A DNA stretch of 64,000 bases from NCBI GenBank assembly GCA_051453625.1, contig JBOZIK010000001.1:127941149-128005148 (forward strand). Direction: 5' to 3'. Both the position numbers and the translations under genes were made by a program. The stretch's first letter is position 1. Every line of letters begins with the position of its first letter. Positions 22,834 to 34,120 of this stretch are shown here, piece by piece. Below the pieces are notes generated by a model. That model did not search any database, was not told the origin of the DNA, and saw only the letters and a list, made by a program, of their open reading frames with translations. The stretch comes from Welwitschia mirabilis. Taxonomy: Eukaryota > Gnetophyta > Gnetopsida > Welwitschiales.

Positions 22834-23934
22834 TATTGTGCTATTAACTTTTGTATATTTAATAGGGTACTTTGAGTAGTTTTATAAAATATTAGATACG
22901 TTTATGACCGATTTCCATGATAACAGAGAGTTGAGATGAAAGAGATGAAAACATGCAATCTCCATAACATTTTGCAGCCTTTAGAGTAGCTCCAAATACT
23001 TTTCATTTCTGAGATAGATTTTCTACAAAAATTAAGGCTGAATGCATTAGATAAACACTTACAGAAGCCCATTGTCCACCTCATTATTTAGACAATAATA
23101 TGAATAATAGAACAATTTGATGCCAATAACGATCCTAACTGTGACCAATCTAACAAATGATGTGAATCATTTATGAGGTTATATTATGACCTATATCATC
23201 TAGAGAATCCACCATATGACATCAGTTGTAACATCTTACTACATGTTCACCTAACCGATACCATTTTTTATGTCTTTTTTTAGGGCAACTATGAGAATTA
23301 TACCCACATTTATTTGTCTGTTTTGTTGTGTGCTTTGTGCTAATAAGTATTAATTTTATTCTTGTCTCTTACTATGTTTGTTTGCACTAGGAATTCTTAT
23401 GATAGAAGATTAAAGGGCTAGATATCCATCCTTGTAGTTACAGAGAGACATCTTCCTTAGTGTTAGACAAAGCTTACTCCATTGAGATGTGGCTTCTTTG
23501 TAATATGGATGTGGTTCAATTAATATAAATAATTTATTTTATAATTTCTATGCTTATTTGTTTTTATCCCTCATAGTTTATGTTGCTTTTGATTTGTTCA
23601 TAGTTTTTGGAGTAATATGGATTATGAGAGTAACCTTTATTAAGTTTAAGCATTGCTAGTTTAGATACATTATTATTTTTAATTCCTAGATTAACTTTAC
23701 ATAAGTGTATTACATTGTACTTTTCCTACATTGCAATTCATTTTCATAGTCAGAATATAAACATTTCCTTATAGAAATCAATTCTCTTACTCTATCCTAA
23801 GCCTTTAACAGATTACAACATTTAGATCAACTCCCATCTATATTAGTATATTGTGTTGTGTAGATATTTGTTTTTAGTTGTGAATAATAGGATCTTCATG
23901 AGCATAATTTTTTGCACAAATTCACACCATAACA
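22834..23934 (+). repeat. 5' LTR of element C
   Basis: It begins TATTGTGCTATTAAC, a decayed TGTTGCGTTACCAAC (compare the E LTR), and ends CACACCATAACA, then TCT and the PBS. The 'tagtttatgttg' and 'aacctttattaag' blocks correspond to those of the other gypsy LTRs. Confidence 0.75.
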
Positions 23935-23937
23935 TCT

Positions 23938-23956
23938 TGGCATCATTGTTGGGAAA
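23938..23956 (+). other. tRNA-Asp primer-binding site of C
   Basis: TGGCATCATTGTTGGGAAA against TGGCGCCGTTGCCGGGGA: the six differences within those 18 bases are all C-to-T or G-to-A. Confidence 0.8.
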
Positions 23957-24689
23957 GGCTACTTAGAGTTTGAGAGTTATCATTACTCTAGTGAATATTT
24001 GGATTTAGGTTTGTATTCTTTCCTATAGTAGCATTGAATATTTTACTAGCAGTAGTATATGTTTTCTTTTCATAGTATTAGTTTTTCTATTTTAAAATAA
24101 AACTTTTTTTCCATTCTGTAATAAAAGTTTGATAATCCATCTCATCATCCAGATGACACGCAGTGACGACAACATTTGTGCCATGAGTTTTTAAGCTTTT
24201 GTTTATATCAAATCATTGTTAGGAATTTTCCTATCATCACTTCTATAATTTAGATGACTTAGATGGATAATAATCTGTTATCTATGTTTTCTATGTCTAT
24301 TAGTTTTTTATTTCTATTTTCTACATTTTCCATTTTTTCTATAGTTTTTATATTTTTGTCATCTAGACTATCATCTGAATGATTATAGGGATAATACTGT
24401 ATGCATCAAAATTAAGCATGTAAGGTAAAATCTAATAAGAAAGAAAAATACCAAAGAGAGTAGCTACTTATAGAGGAAAATATCTGAGAAGTTTTGATTG
24501 ATGTCAAATCAAACTCAAGTAAGTATAGCAAAGGTACACAAAGTTTAAAAATTCTATAAATATCTACTTTTTATTATTTTGAAGTTTGATTTTGCTAAAG
24601 AAATTTTTTAGAAGATTATGTCAAAAACAGTTTTCAATTTTCAAACATATTTATCTTATCACAAAAAATAAAAGCAACTTGCTTTACCA
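23957..24689 (+). other. 5' leader of element C
   Basis: Untranslated leader with CATC-xx-GATGA palindromes near 24141, 24250 and 24368. A short decayed frame around 24430-24600 corresponds in position to the N-terminal remnants of B and H. Confidence 0.45.
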
Positions 24690-26270
24690 AATTCATTCCT
24701 TATCATTGGAACCCCTATAACTGCACCTATTAGAACCAATGCCAATGTCACCCTAGAGATCTAATCGCTAATAAGAAATATGAAATCCAAACCCCCTTTA
24801 ATTTACCTTTTGGTGATGATGTTAAACTTAGAAACTTGAATGCTTATTCCATTTTTAGTGGTAAACTTGATGAAGACCCTTTATAACACATTATTGATAT
24901 AAAACAATTAGTGCTTACTTCAGGTAATGGTAAAAATGAATAAGTAATAGAACTTATATGATCATCTACTTTTTCATAATTTTAAAAGATAAGGCTAAAC
25001 TTTAGTTAAGAATGTTCTCTTATAAAAGTTTAAAATCATAGAGTCAAGTTTAAGAAGCCTTCATTAAAAGATTCATTATTGAAACCACCATTAGAAAATG
25101 TAATAAAGAAGTAATCAACTTTTAACAAATGCCTGATAAAGATTATGCCTCTACGTATGAGATATTTTTCATTACTTTACATTCAAATCCTGTAGATGCT
25201 TTATCTAAGGAAGAACTGATAGACTACTTTTATAGTGGATTAAATAGTAAAATAAAGTAATTAGTTGATTTTTCATATAGAGGTAATTTTTTAAACCTTA
25301 CTTTATGCAATGCATGAAAAGTATTGGAAGTATTAGTAGAAGTAAGTCAAACTTAGCCTAAATACTTATCTAGAGAAAACCGAACTGTAAGTCAAATAAT
25401 TAAGGATCTTAAGGAGGTTAAACATGAAAAATAAGAAATAATAATTGAAAATAAACCAATAAATGTTATTAATGATTTCATATCAACTTTGAAAAAATAT
25501 ACTCAAATAATTTTAGATGCAAAGATGGCAATAAAAAAGAGTATAATTATAACTTCAACTTGTGATTTATATGAAGATAACTATTATGTTACAAAAGAAT
25601 GCCATTTACTTCTAACTTACAAAGAAAGAATCTATGAGTAAGTATGTGATTTCTATCAAAGCTATTCAAACTTTAACCAAAAATTAAAGTTAAGTCCAAA
25701 ATCACCACAACTTTCAACTTAAGATGAGTGGACAATCAAACTCTAAAAATTTTCAAACCAACCATCTTAACTTCCAACCTTTTAGAAAGAGATTTAAGAA
25801 CATAAACTTTTAATCAAATAACTTAAATAATTAATCAAGATTATCCAACTCACAAAACTAAAGTGATCCTTTTAGGAATTCTATTAATGAGTTGAGAAAA
25901 ACACAAGAAAGAATAAACTCCAACATTGAAAATCTTATGAGTATTTTACAACAGACTATGCTTGTTAACTAAAGATCATAAGGATCACTTATCACTCAAA
26001 CTTTACCAAATTTAAAAAAGTTTAAAAAGATTATAAGGTGGTGATAAGAAGTTAAAATGACATAATTCCTACCACTCATGAGGCTTTCACATCATAAAGT
26101 GGCAAAAATGAGGAAGAAGAGGATATAGAAATCTTAGAAAATCATTCTTTTCCTTCTCCACTAAGTAGCAAAAAGAAAAATTATTCACATAAGAAATCTA
26201 TTACCCCTTGTTTAGATAAGTTGAACATAAATTCTATTTTTGATGATCATTTAAAAGCCTTAATGCAAAG
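24690..26270 (+). pseudogene. Gypsy gag of element C (decayed)
   Basis: Gag forms the virus-like particle. Readable stretches in order: LIANKKYEIQTPFNLPFGDD and NLNAYSIFSGKLDEDP (24750-24880), matched by the minus-strand gag of E; DIKQLVLTSGNGK; EAFIKRF then KDYASTYEIFF (25050-25170), the capsid-like 'F-x-RF ... ERF' block; and a linker with INELRKTQERINSNIENLM (25880-25940), a predicted helix before the gag-pol junction. A Cys-His knuckle is not clear. Many stops and several frame changes. The N-terminal part aligns well enough with E to show common descent. Confidence 0.65.
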
Positions 26271-26417
26271 TTGAGTATTAACTTACCATTTTGGAAAACT
26301 TTTTAAGATAGTCCTAAGTGTTCTAAGTTGTGGAAAAACCTGATAAGGAGAAATAAAAAATGAACCATATCTAGTAAAGTCTTTCTAGTTCAATTTGTTA
26401 ATAATTTAGTTTTATAA

Positions 26418-26815
26418 AAATGTTTAAAGATCTAGGAACAGTAACTATGAGTGTCACTTTAGAGGGAAACTAAAGGACTAAGAAAGCCTTGATTGATATT
26501 GGAACTAGTGTCAACATTATACCCTTACACATTTATCAGAGACTTAGGTTTGAAGATAGAATAGAACCTACATGAATTATTTTAGAATTGACTGATACAT
26601 CTATTAAGAAACTATTAGGTGTAATTAAGGATTTGATCATTTAGATTGAGGAAGCTTTTTACCCTATCGATGTTGTTATTATAGAATTTAAACATAATGG
26701 TGATTACCAATTACTTCTGGGTAGATCTTTTTGTGAAATACCCCATTGTATTATAGATTCAAAGACTAGTTTAATGGAGTGTCATCTAGGTAATAAAAAG
26801 TTTTGAATAAGAGTA
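26418..26815 (+). pseudogene. Gypsy aspartic protease of element C
   Basis: The catalytic block reads ALIDIGTSVNIIPL (about 26482-26523), where the family has D-x-G-A/T-S. The second-half motif QLLLGRSFCEIPHCIID (26707-26757) corresponds to the usual I-LGRPFLxT block. It would cleave the gag-pol polyprotein. Stops occur at several positions, for example in the MSVTLEGN-stop segment. Confidence 0.8.
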
Positions 26816-27269
26816 TTTGATGCAACTAAAAATGATTTAGGAAATGATTTGAGTGTTGATTTGAGTGTTAAAAACAAAATAAAGTAAACATTATTTTTAC
26901 CACTTTAGAAGAGATGATCAATGCTTTATGAACTAAATTTGTTTAATGATCAATTATAAGTGGACAACTTGAACACTTTTTATGTAAATCAACTTGATTT
27001 TAACCATCTAGAAATTGATTATTTTGATCTCGAGAGTAGAGAGATTGAGTTTTTCAACTATGTAGAAGTCTAAGATTTGAGCAAAACTCATTTGAAACCC
27101 TTAGTTAGTGGACTAAAATATGTTCTTTTGAATAATGATTTAAACAAAATTTTAGTCACTAAGAAAACCATTACTCCTCAAAAAGAATCAAGTCTAATAT
27201 CTCTTTTACAATCTAAGATAAATGCATTTACTTGATTTCATAATAATTTAATAGCCATTTATTTATCAA

Positions 27270-28090
27270 TTATCCAATATAAAATCTACCTTGAAGATAA
27301 TGCAAAACCTATTACGTAATCCCAATGTAGACTTAATATAGTCCATGAGAAAGCTGTTAAAGATGAAATCATAAAATTAATGGATGTTGGAATCATTTAT
27401 GCAATAGCTGATAATAAGTAGATTAGTCCTTTAATAGTAGTACCTAAAAAAATTAGAAAATGGACGATGTGCATAGACTTTAGAAAACTAAACAAAGTAA
27501 CCAAAAAAGACTACTGTTTTTTGCCTTTTCTTGATTAGATACTTTATAGAATTTAAGGACATGCATTTTACTATTTTCTTGATGGTTATAGTGGTTATAA
27601 CTAAGTTTGCATTACTAGTGAGAACCAAGACAAAACTACTTTTACTTCATCTTTTAGTACTTTTTCTTTTTAACACATATCTTTTAGACTTTTTAATGAT
27701 CCTGGTACTTTTTAGCATGCTATGATGGGTATTTTTCTTGATATACTAGAGGATTATATTAAAATATTTATGAATAACTTTTCTATTCATGCTGAAACAT
27801 TTGAATAAATTTTAAAATGATTAGAGAAAGTCCTTGACCATTGCATTTTTAGTGGCCTACAATTGAGTTAAGAAAAGAGTTTATTTCTTATTGAAAGTGG
27901 AACCATTTTAGGTCATGATATTTTGAAAGAGAGGATTAGGATGGATTCTAAAAACGTTAGCATTATTCAAAACCTAAATCCCCCTACTAATGTAAAATAG
28001 ATTTTATCTTTTCTTGGTTATTACAATTTTTACCATTAGTTCTTTGATGATTATGCAAATATTTATAAACCCCTTTACTTGTGACTAGAA
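27270..28090 (+). pseudogene. Gypsy reverse transcriptase of element C
   Basis: Readable RT blocks in order: IYLEDNAKPIT; VKDEIIKLMDVGIIYAI; VVPKK; CIDFRKLNKVTKKDY (about 27475-27515); FLDGYSGYN (27572-27601); DYIKIFMNNFSIH (27752-27790), where both catalytic Asp of the [YF]xDD box are Asn; and FLGYYNFYH (about 28010-28040), the block before RNase H. The domain is full length but frame-shifted and stopped. The Asp-to-Asn changes are G-to-A transitions and probably post-date loss of function. Confidence 0.85.
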
Positions 28091-28129
28091 AAAGAAGCTG
28101 AATTTGAATAGAATAAATTTTATTAGCTT

Positions 28130-28590
28130 TCTTTTAATAGGCTTAAATGTAAACTTTCTTATGCTCGTATTGTAATGGGATCCAATTGGGAAAAGATTTT
28201 TATTTAATGTGTGATGTGAGTAATTTTGCCATGAATAGGGTACTTTGTCAAAAATATGAAAATGATTTTAAAGTTACATCTTGTCATAACAAATCTCTAT
28301 CTAGAACTCAAATGAATTATACCACTACAAAGAAATAAATGTTATCCATCATATTTTGCCTTGATACACTTAGACATTATCTTTTAGGCTTTCATATAAA
28401 TAGTTATACTGACTATGCTACTATTCATTATCTCATGATTAAGAAATATTCTAGTGCTAATTGATTAGATGGATCCTCCTTATGCAAGATTTTAATTTAA
28501 CTATTATGGATAAAGAAAAAAAGCATAATTGTGTTGCTGATCAATTATCATGTATTTCTTCTCCTCTTGATGATCCTATTGTTAATGATT
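28130..28590 (+). pseudogene. Gypsy RNase H of element C
   Basis: The frame reads KYENDFKVTS, NKSLSRTQMNYTTT, FCLDTLRHYLLGF and TDYATIHYLM in order, the RT-associated RNase H (RT_RNaseH) layout. It aligns with 45480-45865 of E on the minus strand, which preserves D-A-S-N at the start. It would degrade the RNA strand during reverse transcription. Confidence 0.8.
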
Positions 28591-28739
28591 CTTTTTTAGA
28601 TGAGCAACTTTTACTATATTTCCTACTCATCCTTTGCCTTAGTATGCAGATATTATTAATTACCTTATAACCATGAGAACACCACAAAATTAAACTTATA
28701 ATTAATGCAAATCTTTTCTTCATAGAATAGGTGACTATG

Positions 28740-29860
28740 AGTGGATAGAGCCACATTTATAGTATAGTTGTAAAGATCAAATTATGAGAAAATGTGTGCT
28801 TGATTGGAAAATATCTGAAATCCTTCGTCTTTATCATGGTCTTGTTTGTGGAGGACACTTTAGTACGAGCTATGAAAATTCTCCATTTTGGTTTTTATTA
28901 GCCTACTATTTTTAGGATCCTTTTGATTTTACTAAAATGTGTAATTCTTGTTAGCATTATGGTAGCCTTATTCATTCTCAAGAGATGTCCCTTTGATGGA
29001 TTCTTAAGTGTGAACATTTTAATTACTAGAGTATTAATTTCATAGGCCCTATTCATCCACCTTCTTTTAATAAAAATTACATTTTAGTGGCTATGAATTA
29101 TGTGACTAAATGGATTGAAGCCATTTCCACTTCTTTAAATGATGCTCAAATTATTTGTCATTTTTTTAAAACTCATATTTTTTAGAGATTTGGTTTTCCT
29201 AGGATTATCATTAGTGATTAAATAATGTATTTCATTAATCATCTTTTTAGGAAACTTCTTTTGTTTACTAGAATAGAACATAAAGTAGCTTGTGCTTATC
29301 ATCTTTAGACTAATGGATAACCTAAAAATGCCAAAAAAGAAATTAAAAATATTATAAAGACTTGTCTCTCTTAATAAGAAATCTTGGGCTTCTAAGCTCA
29401 ATGATGTTCTTTAGACTTACTATAATACTTGATGTACTTATCTTAGTTTTTTACCTTTTGAACTTGTGTATAATAAAGTTTGTGTTTTACCTGTTGATGT
29501 GTGCTATCTCTCATTGTGCTTTTTATCAATTTAATATTATAGATATTTAAAAAAACCTTAAATATAAATTAGGCCAATAATACCACCTTGATGAAAAATG
29601 GGACTTATGATATACATCATCAATTAATCCATAAAGCCCGATCTAAGTTCAAACATGATAAAAAGATACTTTATAAAAGTTTTAAACTAGGTCAACTTAT
29701 TTTCTTATATAATACTAGAGTATATCTTTTGAATAACAAGTTGACCTCTAAATAGTTAGGTCCTTACTTTGTAGAGAAAGTGCATCTTAATTGCTCTATT
29801 AAGATTTTAGACTTAAAGACTAAGAAGATTTAGAAGGTTAATAGACAATGGTTGAAACTA
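28740..29860 (+). pseudogene. Gypsy integrase of element C
   Basis: The zinc-binding part reads C-K-D-Q-I-M-R-K-C ... LYHGLVCGGHF (28770-28862) and a later Cys-His pair near 28945-28955. The core reads FIGPIHPP, VTKWIEA, FGFPRIIISD (29185-29220) and ACAYHL ... KKEIKNIIK (29290-29358), carrying the second Asp and the Glu of the D,D35E triad. The tail (29690-29850) reads GPYFVEK and ILDLKTKKI, the usual post-core beta segment. Multiple stops. Confidence 0.8.
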
Positions 29861-30075
29861 TATAAAGGATCTTGCAATGCAACTGTGAAGATGGTAGAAG
29901 CACTTGTTTTAGAGGTTCCCCTTATCTAAGCTCTTTCTTAGCTTATTCCTTTGATGAATGTTATGATGTTATTTTATCATCTTTTAAACTTATGTATTAC
30001 TTTATGAAGTTTTCAATGAATAGTATTCATACTTGTGCATTTTATATTGGTAAGATTGGATTCATCCAATCTTGA
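29861..30075 (+). pseudogene. Pol C-terminal tail of element C
   Basis: The pol frame continues beyond the integrase tail as WLKLYKGSCNATVKMVEALVLEV-type sequence in short pieces and closes near the hairpin. The same tail occurs on the minus strand of E (43948-44190). An open 67-codon stretch (29872-30075) in another frame overlaps it and I regard that as a shadow. Confidence 0.45.
30052..30073 (+). other. Conserved post-pol hairpin (copy C)
   Basis: A perfect 10-bp stem: AAGATTGGAT, loop TC, ATCCAATCTT. It lies at the end of the pol frame. Confidence 0.7.
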
Positions 30076-32060
30076 AACATTTCCATATCTGTGGACTTTA
30101 CTTTAAAAGAAGATTCCTTAGTTATTATGATTTTCTTTTAATGGTATAAGGTTTTTTATTGTTTGGGAATGTTTGTTTTTTTCTTGTCTTTTATCTCACT
30201 TATTCACCTTTATCTTTTTAAGTATGTGATCATGTGGGAAGTTTCCATAAAAAGAAAAAAGAAAAAAGAAAAAAAGGAAAAAAAAATAATAACCATGTTT
30301 TATTGTATTTTGCACTTAAAGAAAAATACATAATCATCATTATGCTCTACCATACTAAGGTAAATTTTTTTAAGAGGATTCTTTGGTAGTTTTGGTAGCT
30401 ATGAAAACTCCATTAGAGGGTTAGTTAACCATGTGTTATGGGTTCTTATTCATTTGGCTATGATTGCACTCTCCTTATCATGGAAAGAGTTATAATAAAC
30501 TTTGAGGGTATGGGATCAATGGTGTTCTTGGTATTATCAAAAGCATTGCTTATTTCCTAGACTCTTAGTAATCCCATTTGGTTACTTCATATTTTAGAAT
30601 TTGAGTGTATTTGTAGGATGAGAGTATATGAGTTCATTTCTGAATAGATTTTGGTCTTATGATTCATTATTTTAAGCACTTGAGTTTTGGTATCACCATA
30701 ACCACTATCTTTTTTAGTGGAACTTTATAGAGTTTATACATTTTGTCATGCATTTTTATTTAGGTGGCTTTATGATGTATTTCTTAAGAGTTTTCTAGGT
30801 CAGTACTTGGAATAGATAAGCAATCTTCTCCTTATTTATTATCTCTATTTTCATTTTGTATTTATTTGATTTTTGAGTTTGTTATTCCAAAGGTGTTTTC
30901 ACATTCTCTTATTATTACATAGGACCTTATCATTTAGTAGTTTCCTTCCTATCCATTTATGTCCATATCATCTTTTAGTTAGCATATAAATTTAAAAAGA
31001 ATATCTTTTCTGTTTCATAATTTTCATGAGATTTCTTATATCTTTTAGAGTTTTGAGCTTTATCTTATTTTATTTTTTTATTCTAGCACATTTACTTAGC
31101 TTTCATTGTTATATTTTGATCTAGATAGTCTATTTTATTTAGCTATAGTTTTGTTTTGTTGTGTATTTTTACTTTTTCTTTTGATTTTCATGGTTTTCTT
31201 TGTCATTTTCTATTTTTCTGAGTTTTTTTTATAAGATTTGATACTTAGATGATCACATCTAGACCTAATTTTATTGACTGATATCTTTATTTTTGCCAAA
31301 TATTTTTATGTTCCATCATCTACCTAGCTGTCTGGATGACACCAAGAGGAAGAAAGTTTGATTTTTTCTAAGAGTCATCTTAGGGTTATCATTTAGATAA
31401 TGCAACTAGATGATAGCATGATATAACCATGGGTAAAACCTTTTTTCTTCATTTTTCCTCATTGTTTTATCATTTTCACCCATTCCTTTAAGAGAGAGTA
31501 ATTCCCCTAGACTATGCTAGCATCTTTGCTTTTCTTCCACTTAATTTCATGTCCAAATTTTTGAGATTTCATCAGAATTATCAAAATGAGACATGTTTCT
31601 TTCTCCTCTTGTTTTTTAATTTTTTCCTTCCCATTTTTAGCCTTTTGATATATAGTTTTCATTTATATTAATTAGTTTTTTATACTCTTCGATTTGGAAC
31701 TTACATATTGGGATTTTACTACATATTTTACAAGTTACGATTAGTTGTGGATTTTATGATGAGCTTTTAATTTTTCATTTTTTACGCTCTTTTTCTTATA
31801 AACTATAAGTTGGAATGTAGTGGTCCTTTAGGAAAAATTAATCAATTTGATGTGTTCTATGATTATACTAACTTAGATTTTTCATTTAAGCACCTTGAAT
31901 TTTCACCATATGTGGGACCACTTAAAACACATCTTATCCAATTTTCATGTATTTGCATTTTTTTCATCATGTTTAGGCAACTTGAGATGTATTGTAATGC
32001 GATGTTTTTGATGTGTCTTTTCATTTTTGCATTATATTTTTTGTGTATTTTCGATTAAAT
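30074..32060 (+). other. 3' spacer of element C
   Basis: T-rich non-coding DNA between the pol end and the post-pol coding remnant. It includes a homopurine tract (30248-30288) and the 'gaaaactccattagagggtta' block (30405-30425) shared with A, B and E. No protein motif is seen. The open frame at 31810-32058 is probably chance in T-rich DNA. Confidence 0.5.
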
Positions 32061-32469
32061 AGGTCTCATATGCATAGCGCCAGATAAGTTAAGGTTGAGG
32101 CTAAATTTATAGAGTAGGAGGCTGACCTAATAGTGCCATCAAAGATAGAGCGTGTAAAGCTAATACATCCACCACCTTAGCATGAAAGATCTTTGAATAT
32201 ATATAGCTAGTATCCATGTCGAGAGATACTTTAAAGATTGTATGAGCTACATAGAGGTTTAGGTAGACCAGAGGCTCATGAATCTTTAGCTTAGGTGGAT
32301 CATAAATGCACATGAGCCTTATTCTATTTCGAAGACATGACAGTTCTATGACATCATGCACATAGAGTGCAGACTAGATGCTCGTGGCCAGTTATGGAAT
32401 ATGATAGTTGCATACATATGTGATCATGAGATAGTGATCCTCCATCCCATATTATAGTTATTATAGATC
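32061..32469 (+). pseudogene. Post-integrase ORF of element C (Athila ORF-like), cut by gap
   Basis: A decayed coding stretch downstream of pol. Readable pieces include ERVKLIHPPP, YPCREIL, RGLGRPEAHES and YDIMHIECRLDARG. It aligns over 300 bases with the reverse complement of 41450-41880 in E. Athila-lineage gypsy elements carry an extra ORF after integrase, often described as env-like; position and conservation fit that, but I could not confirm the domain. It is truncated by the N gap at 32470. Confidence 0.4.
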
Positions 32470-32569
32470 NNNNNNNNNNNNNNNNNNNNNNNNNNNNNNN
32501 NNNNNNNNNNNNNNNNNNNNNNNNNNNNNNNNNNNNNNNNNNNNNNNNNNNNNNNNNNNNNNNNNNNNN
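32470..32569. other. Assembly gap, exactly 100 N
   Basis: A length of exactly 100 suggests a scaffold join of unknown size. It hides the 3' part of C and the first roughly 30 bases of copia LTR L3. Confidence 0.99.
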
Positions 32570-33360
32570 ATTTCAAACTAATGTATTTTTTATAGCAAAT
32601 TTTGTGTATTTTGTGTAGAAGATATTAAGGTTCTTATAGGTTAAAATATGGAACTAAAATGTGCACTAAAAATCTATTTATTTGTTTATCCACAAAGATA
32701 GAGATGACTAGATCCTTAAGCGACTGACCGCACCTAAAGAAAATAAAGAAAAATGAATTAAATTCAAAGGGATCTACTAGATTTTAATGGAGTCAACAGA
32801 CCTGTAATCTTAAAAATCAATCTCCCTAAACTGAATGATGAGAAGTTGATCAAATCTAAATGGGGTTGACTAGATTTGAGGATCTAACAAATAGTATCTC
32901 TGGATTAAATAAAAAGGGATCGACCAAACCTAGGATAGGGTTAACCAGATTTGTACACTGTGCAGCTAGTATATCTAAACCAATTGTCATGAAGTCGACC
33001 AAACCTAGGATATGGTCAACTAGATTCAATGCAAAAAATAGGAAAGAATTTTTATTAGAAGAGTGGGTGACTAGATAAATAGTAGGTGATCAGACTTGAG
33101 TCAACCAGACCCAGATGGAGTCAATCAGACAGAAAGCCATAAGAAATTAGGATGAGAAAATTTCTCTCTCAAGTGACCTATGTAACTCACTGCACCACAT
33201 AAAGTCAACTGGATTTTTTATGGGGTCAACTAGACAAAATGGAAAAGAAATTTTTCTAAATATTATGTATCCATTATATAGCTATTAAGTAGCCATTTTC
33301 TAGCTTTTTTTAGTTTTTGGAGACACAATTTAAATGTAATAAATCCTAAAAGCCTTCCAT

Positions 33361-33368
33361 TATAAATA
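33361..33368 (+). promoter_or_regulatory. TATA box of copia LTR L3
   Basis: TATAAATA in the CATTATAAATAGCTAAG block. Confidence 0.45.
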
Positions 33369-33657
33369 GCTAAGCTATAGATGATCAAAGAATATTTTGG
33401 AATCACTTTCATTTAGTAAAATCTATTGGATCTAAAAGATCAAGCTTTGTATTTGGGTTATTATCACTATTGTATCTTGGCATTCATGTTTTTTTACTGA
33501 AGGAGATCTACCATTGGCATACTCTCTACTCTTAAGGTCAGATCTAAAGCTTTATTGGTTGTACTTTCATAGGAGGGAAGCTCTATTAAATGTACTAGTT
33601 CCAAAACGAGTGCTATCTATGCTTTTGAGGCATTACTACATTACTACTCTGTTTTGC

Positions 33658-33835
33658 TAAAGGTTGAAACTAAGCCTTAAAAAGTCCATGCTAAAGTTTG
33701 AGACTAATCCTTGAAAAGTCCATGCTAAAGGTCGAGAGTAATCCTTGAAAAGTCTATGCTAAAGGCTAAGACTAAGCCTTAAAAAGTCCGTTCTAAAGAT
33801 TGAGACTTAGCCTAGAAAAGTTTGTTTATAAAGGT
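33658..33835 (+). repeat. Tandem repeat in copia LTR L3, about 32 bp x 5
   Basis: Five diverged units of CTAAAGGTTGAGACTAAGCC type. Confidence 0.65.
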
Positions 33836-33908
33836 TATAGGTGAACCTAGAATACCTGATGGAGGAACGAAGATTCAAGATCTAGCTTGGAAATAAGCAG
33901 ATCGTCAA

Positions 33909-34061
33909 NNNNNNNNNNNNNNNNNNNNNNNNNNNNNNNNNNNNNNNNNNNNNNNNNNNNNNNNNNNNNNNNNNNNNNNNNNNNNNNNNNNNNNNNNNNN
34001 NNNNNNNNNNNNNNNNNNNNNNNNNNNNNNNNNNNNNNNNNNNNNNNNNNNNNNNNNNNNN
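33909..34061. other. Assembly gap, 153 N
   Basis: An N run inside LTR L3. Frames that cross it are artefacts. Confidence 0.99.
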
Positions 34062-34115
34062 TTTTCAAGAAATCTGTTTACTTCCCCCTCCCCATCAGGG
34101 TTCTTAATGCTATTA

Positions 34116-34120
34116 GTAAA
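34116..34120 (+). repeat. Right target-site duplication of the copia insertion in B
   Basis: GTAAA, partner of GTAGG at 14211-14215. Element B sequence resumes immediately after it. Confidence 0.5.

Larger units (their letters stand above)
22834..32469 (+). mobile_element. Element C: Athila-like Ty3/gypsy element, 3' end lost in gap
   Basis: C has a 5' LTR, tRNA-Asp PBS, gag, protease, RT, RNase H and integrase in gypsy order, followed by a long 3' region with a hairpin and a second coding remnant that aligns with element E. It ends at a 100-N gap before its 3' LTR. Compared with E, roughly 1.4 kb of interior plus the LTR are missing. Every domain carries stops. It was inserted in the LTR of D, with TAGCC at 22829-22833 as candidate left target duplication. 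Confidence 0.85.
32570..34115 (+). repeat. Copia LTR L3
   Basis: It begins about 30 bases into the LTR (AAACTAATG corresponds to position 20050 in L2) and ends TAATGCTATTA at 34115, then GTAAA. It holds the GTCAACC motif cluster (32700-33240), TATA box 33361-33368, five tandem units (33658-33835) and a 153-N gap (33909-34061). It forms the right boundary of the insertion in element B. Confidence 0.8.

Noticed and set aside
30248-30288. Poly(A) tail of a LINE or processed pseudogene
   Set aside because: The tract is internal to gypsy 3' DNA and is shared at the same position by four elements, with no upstream LINE coding and no target duplication.
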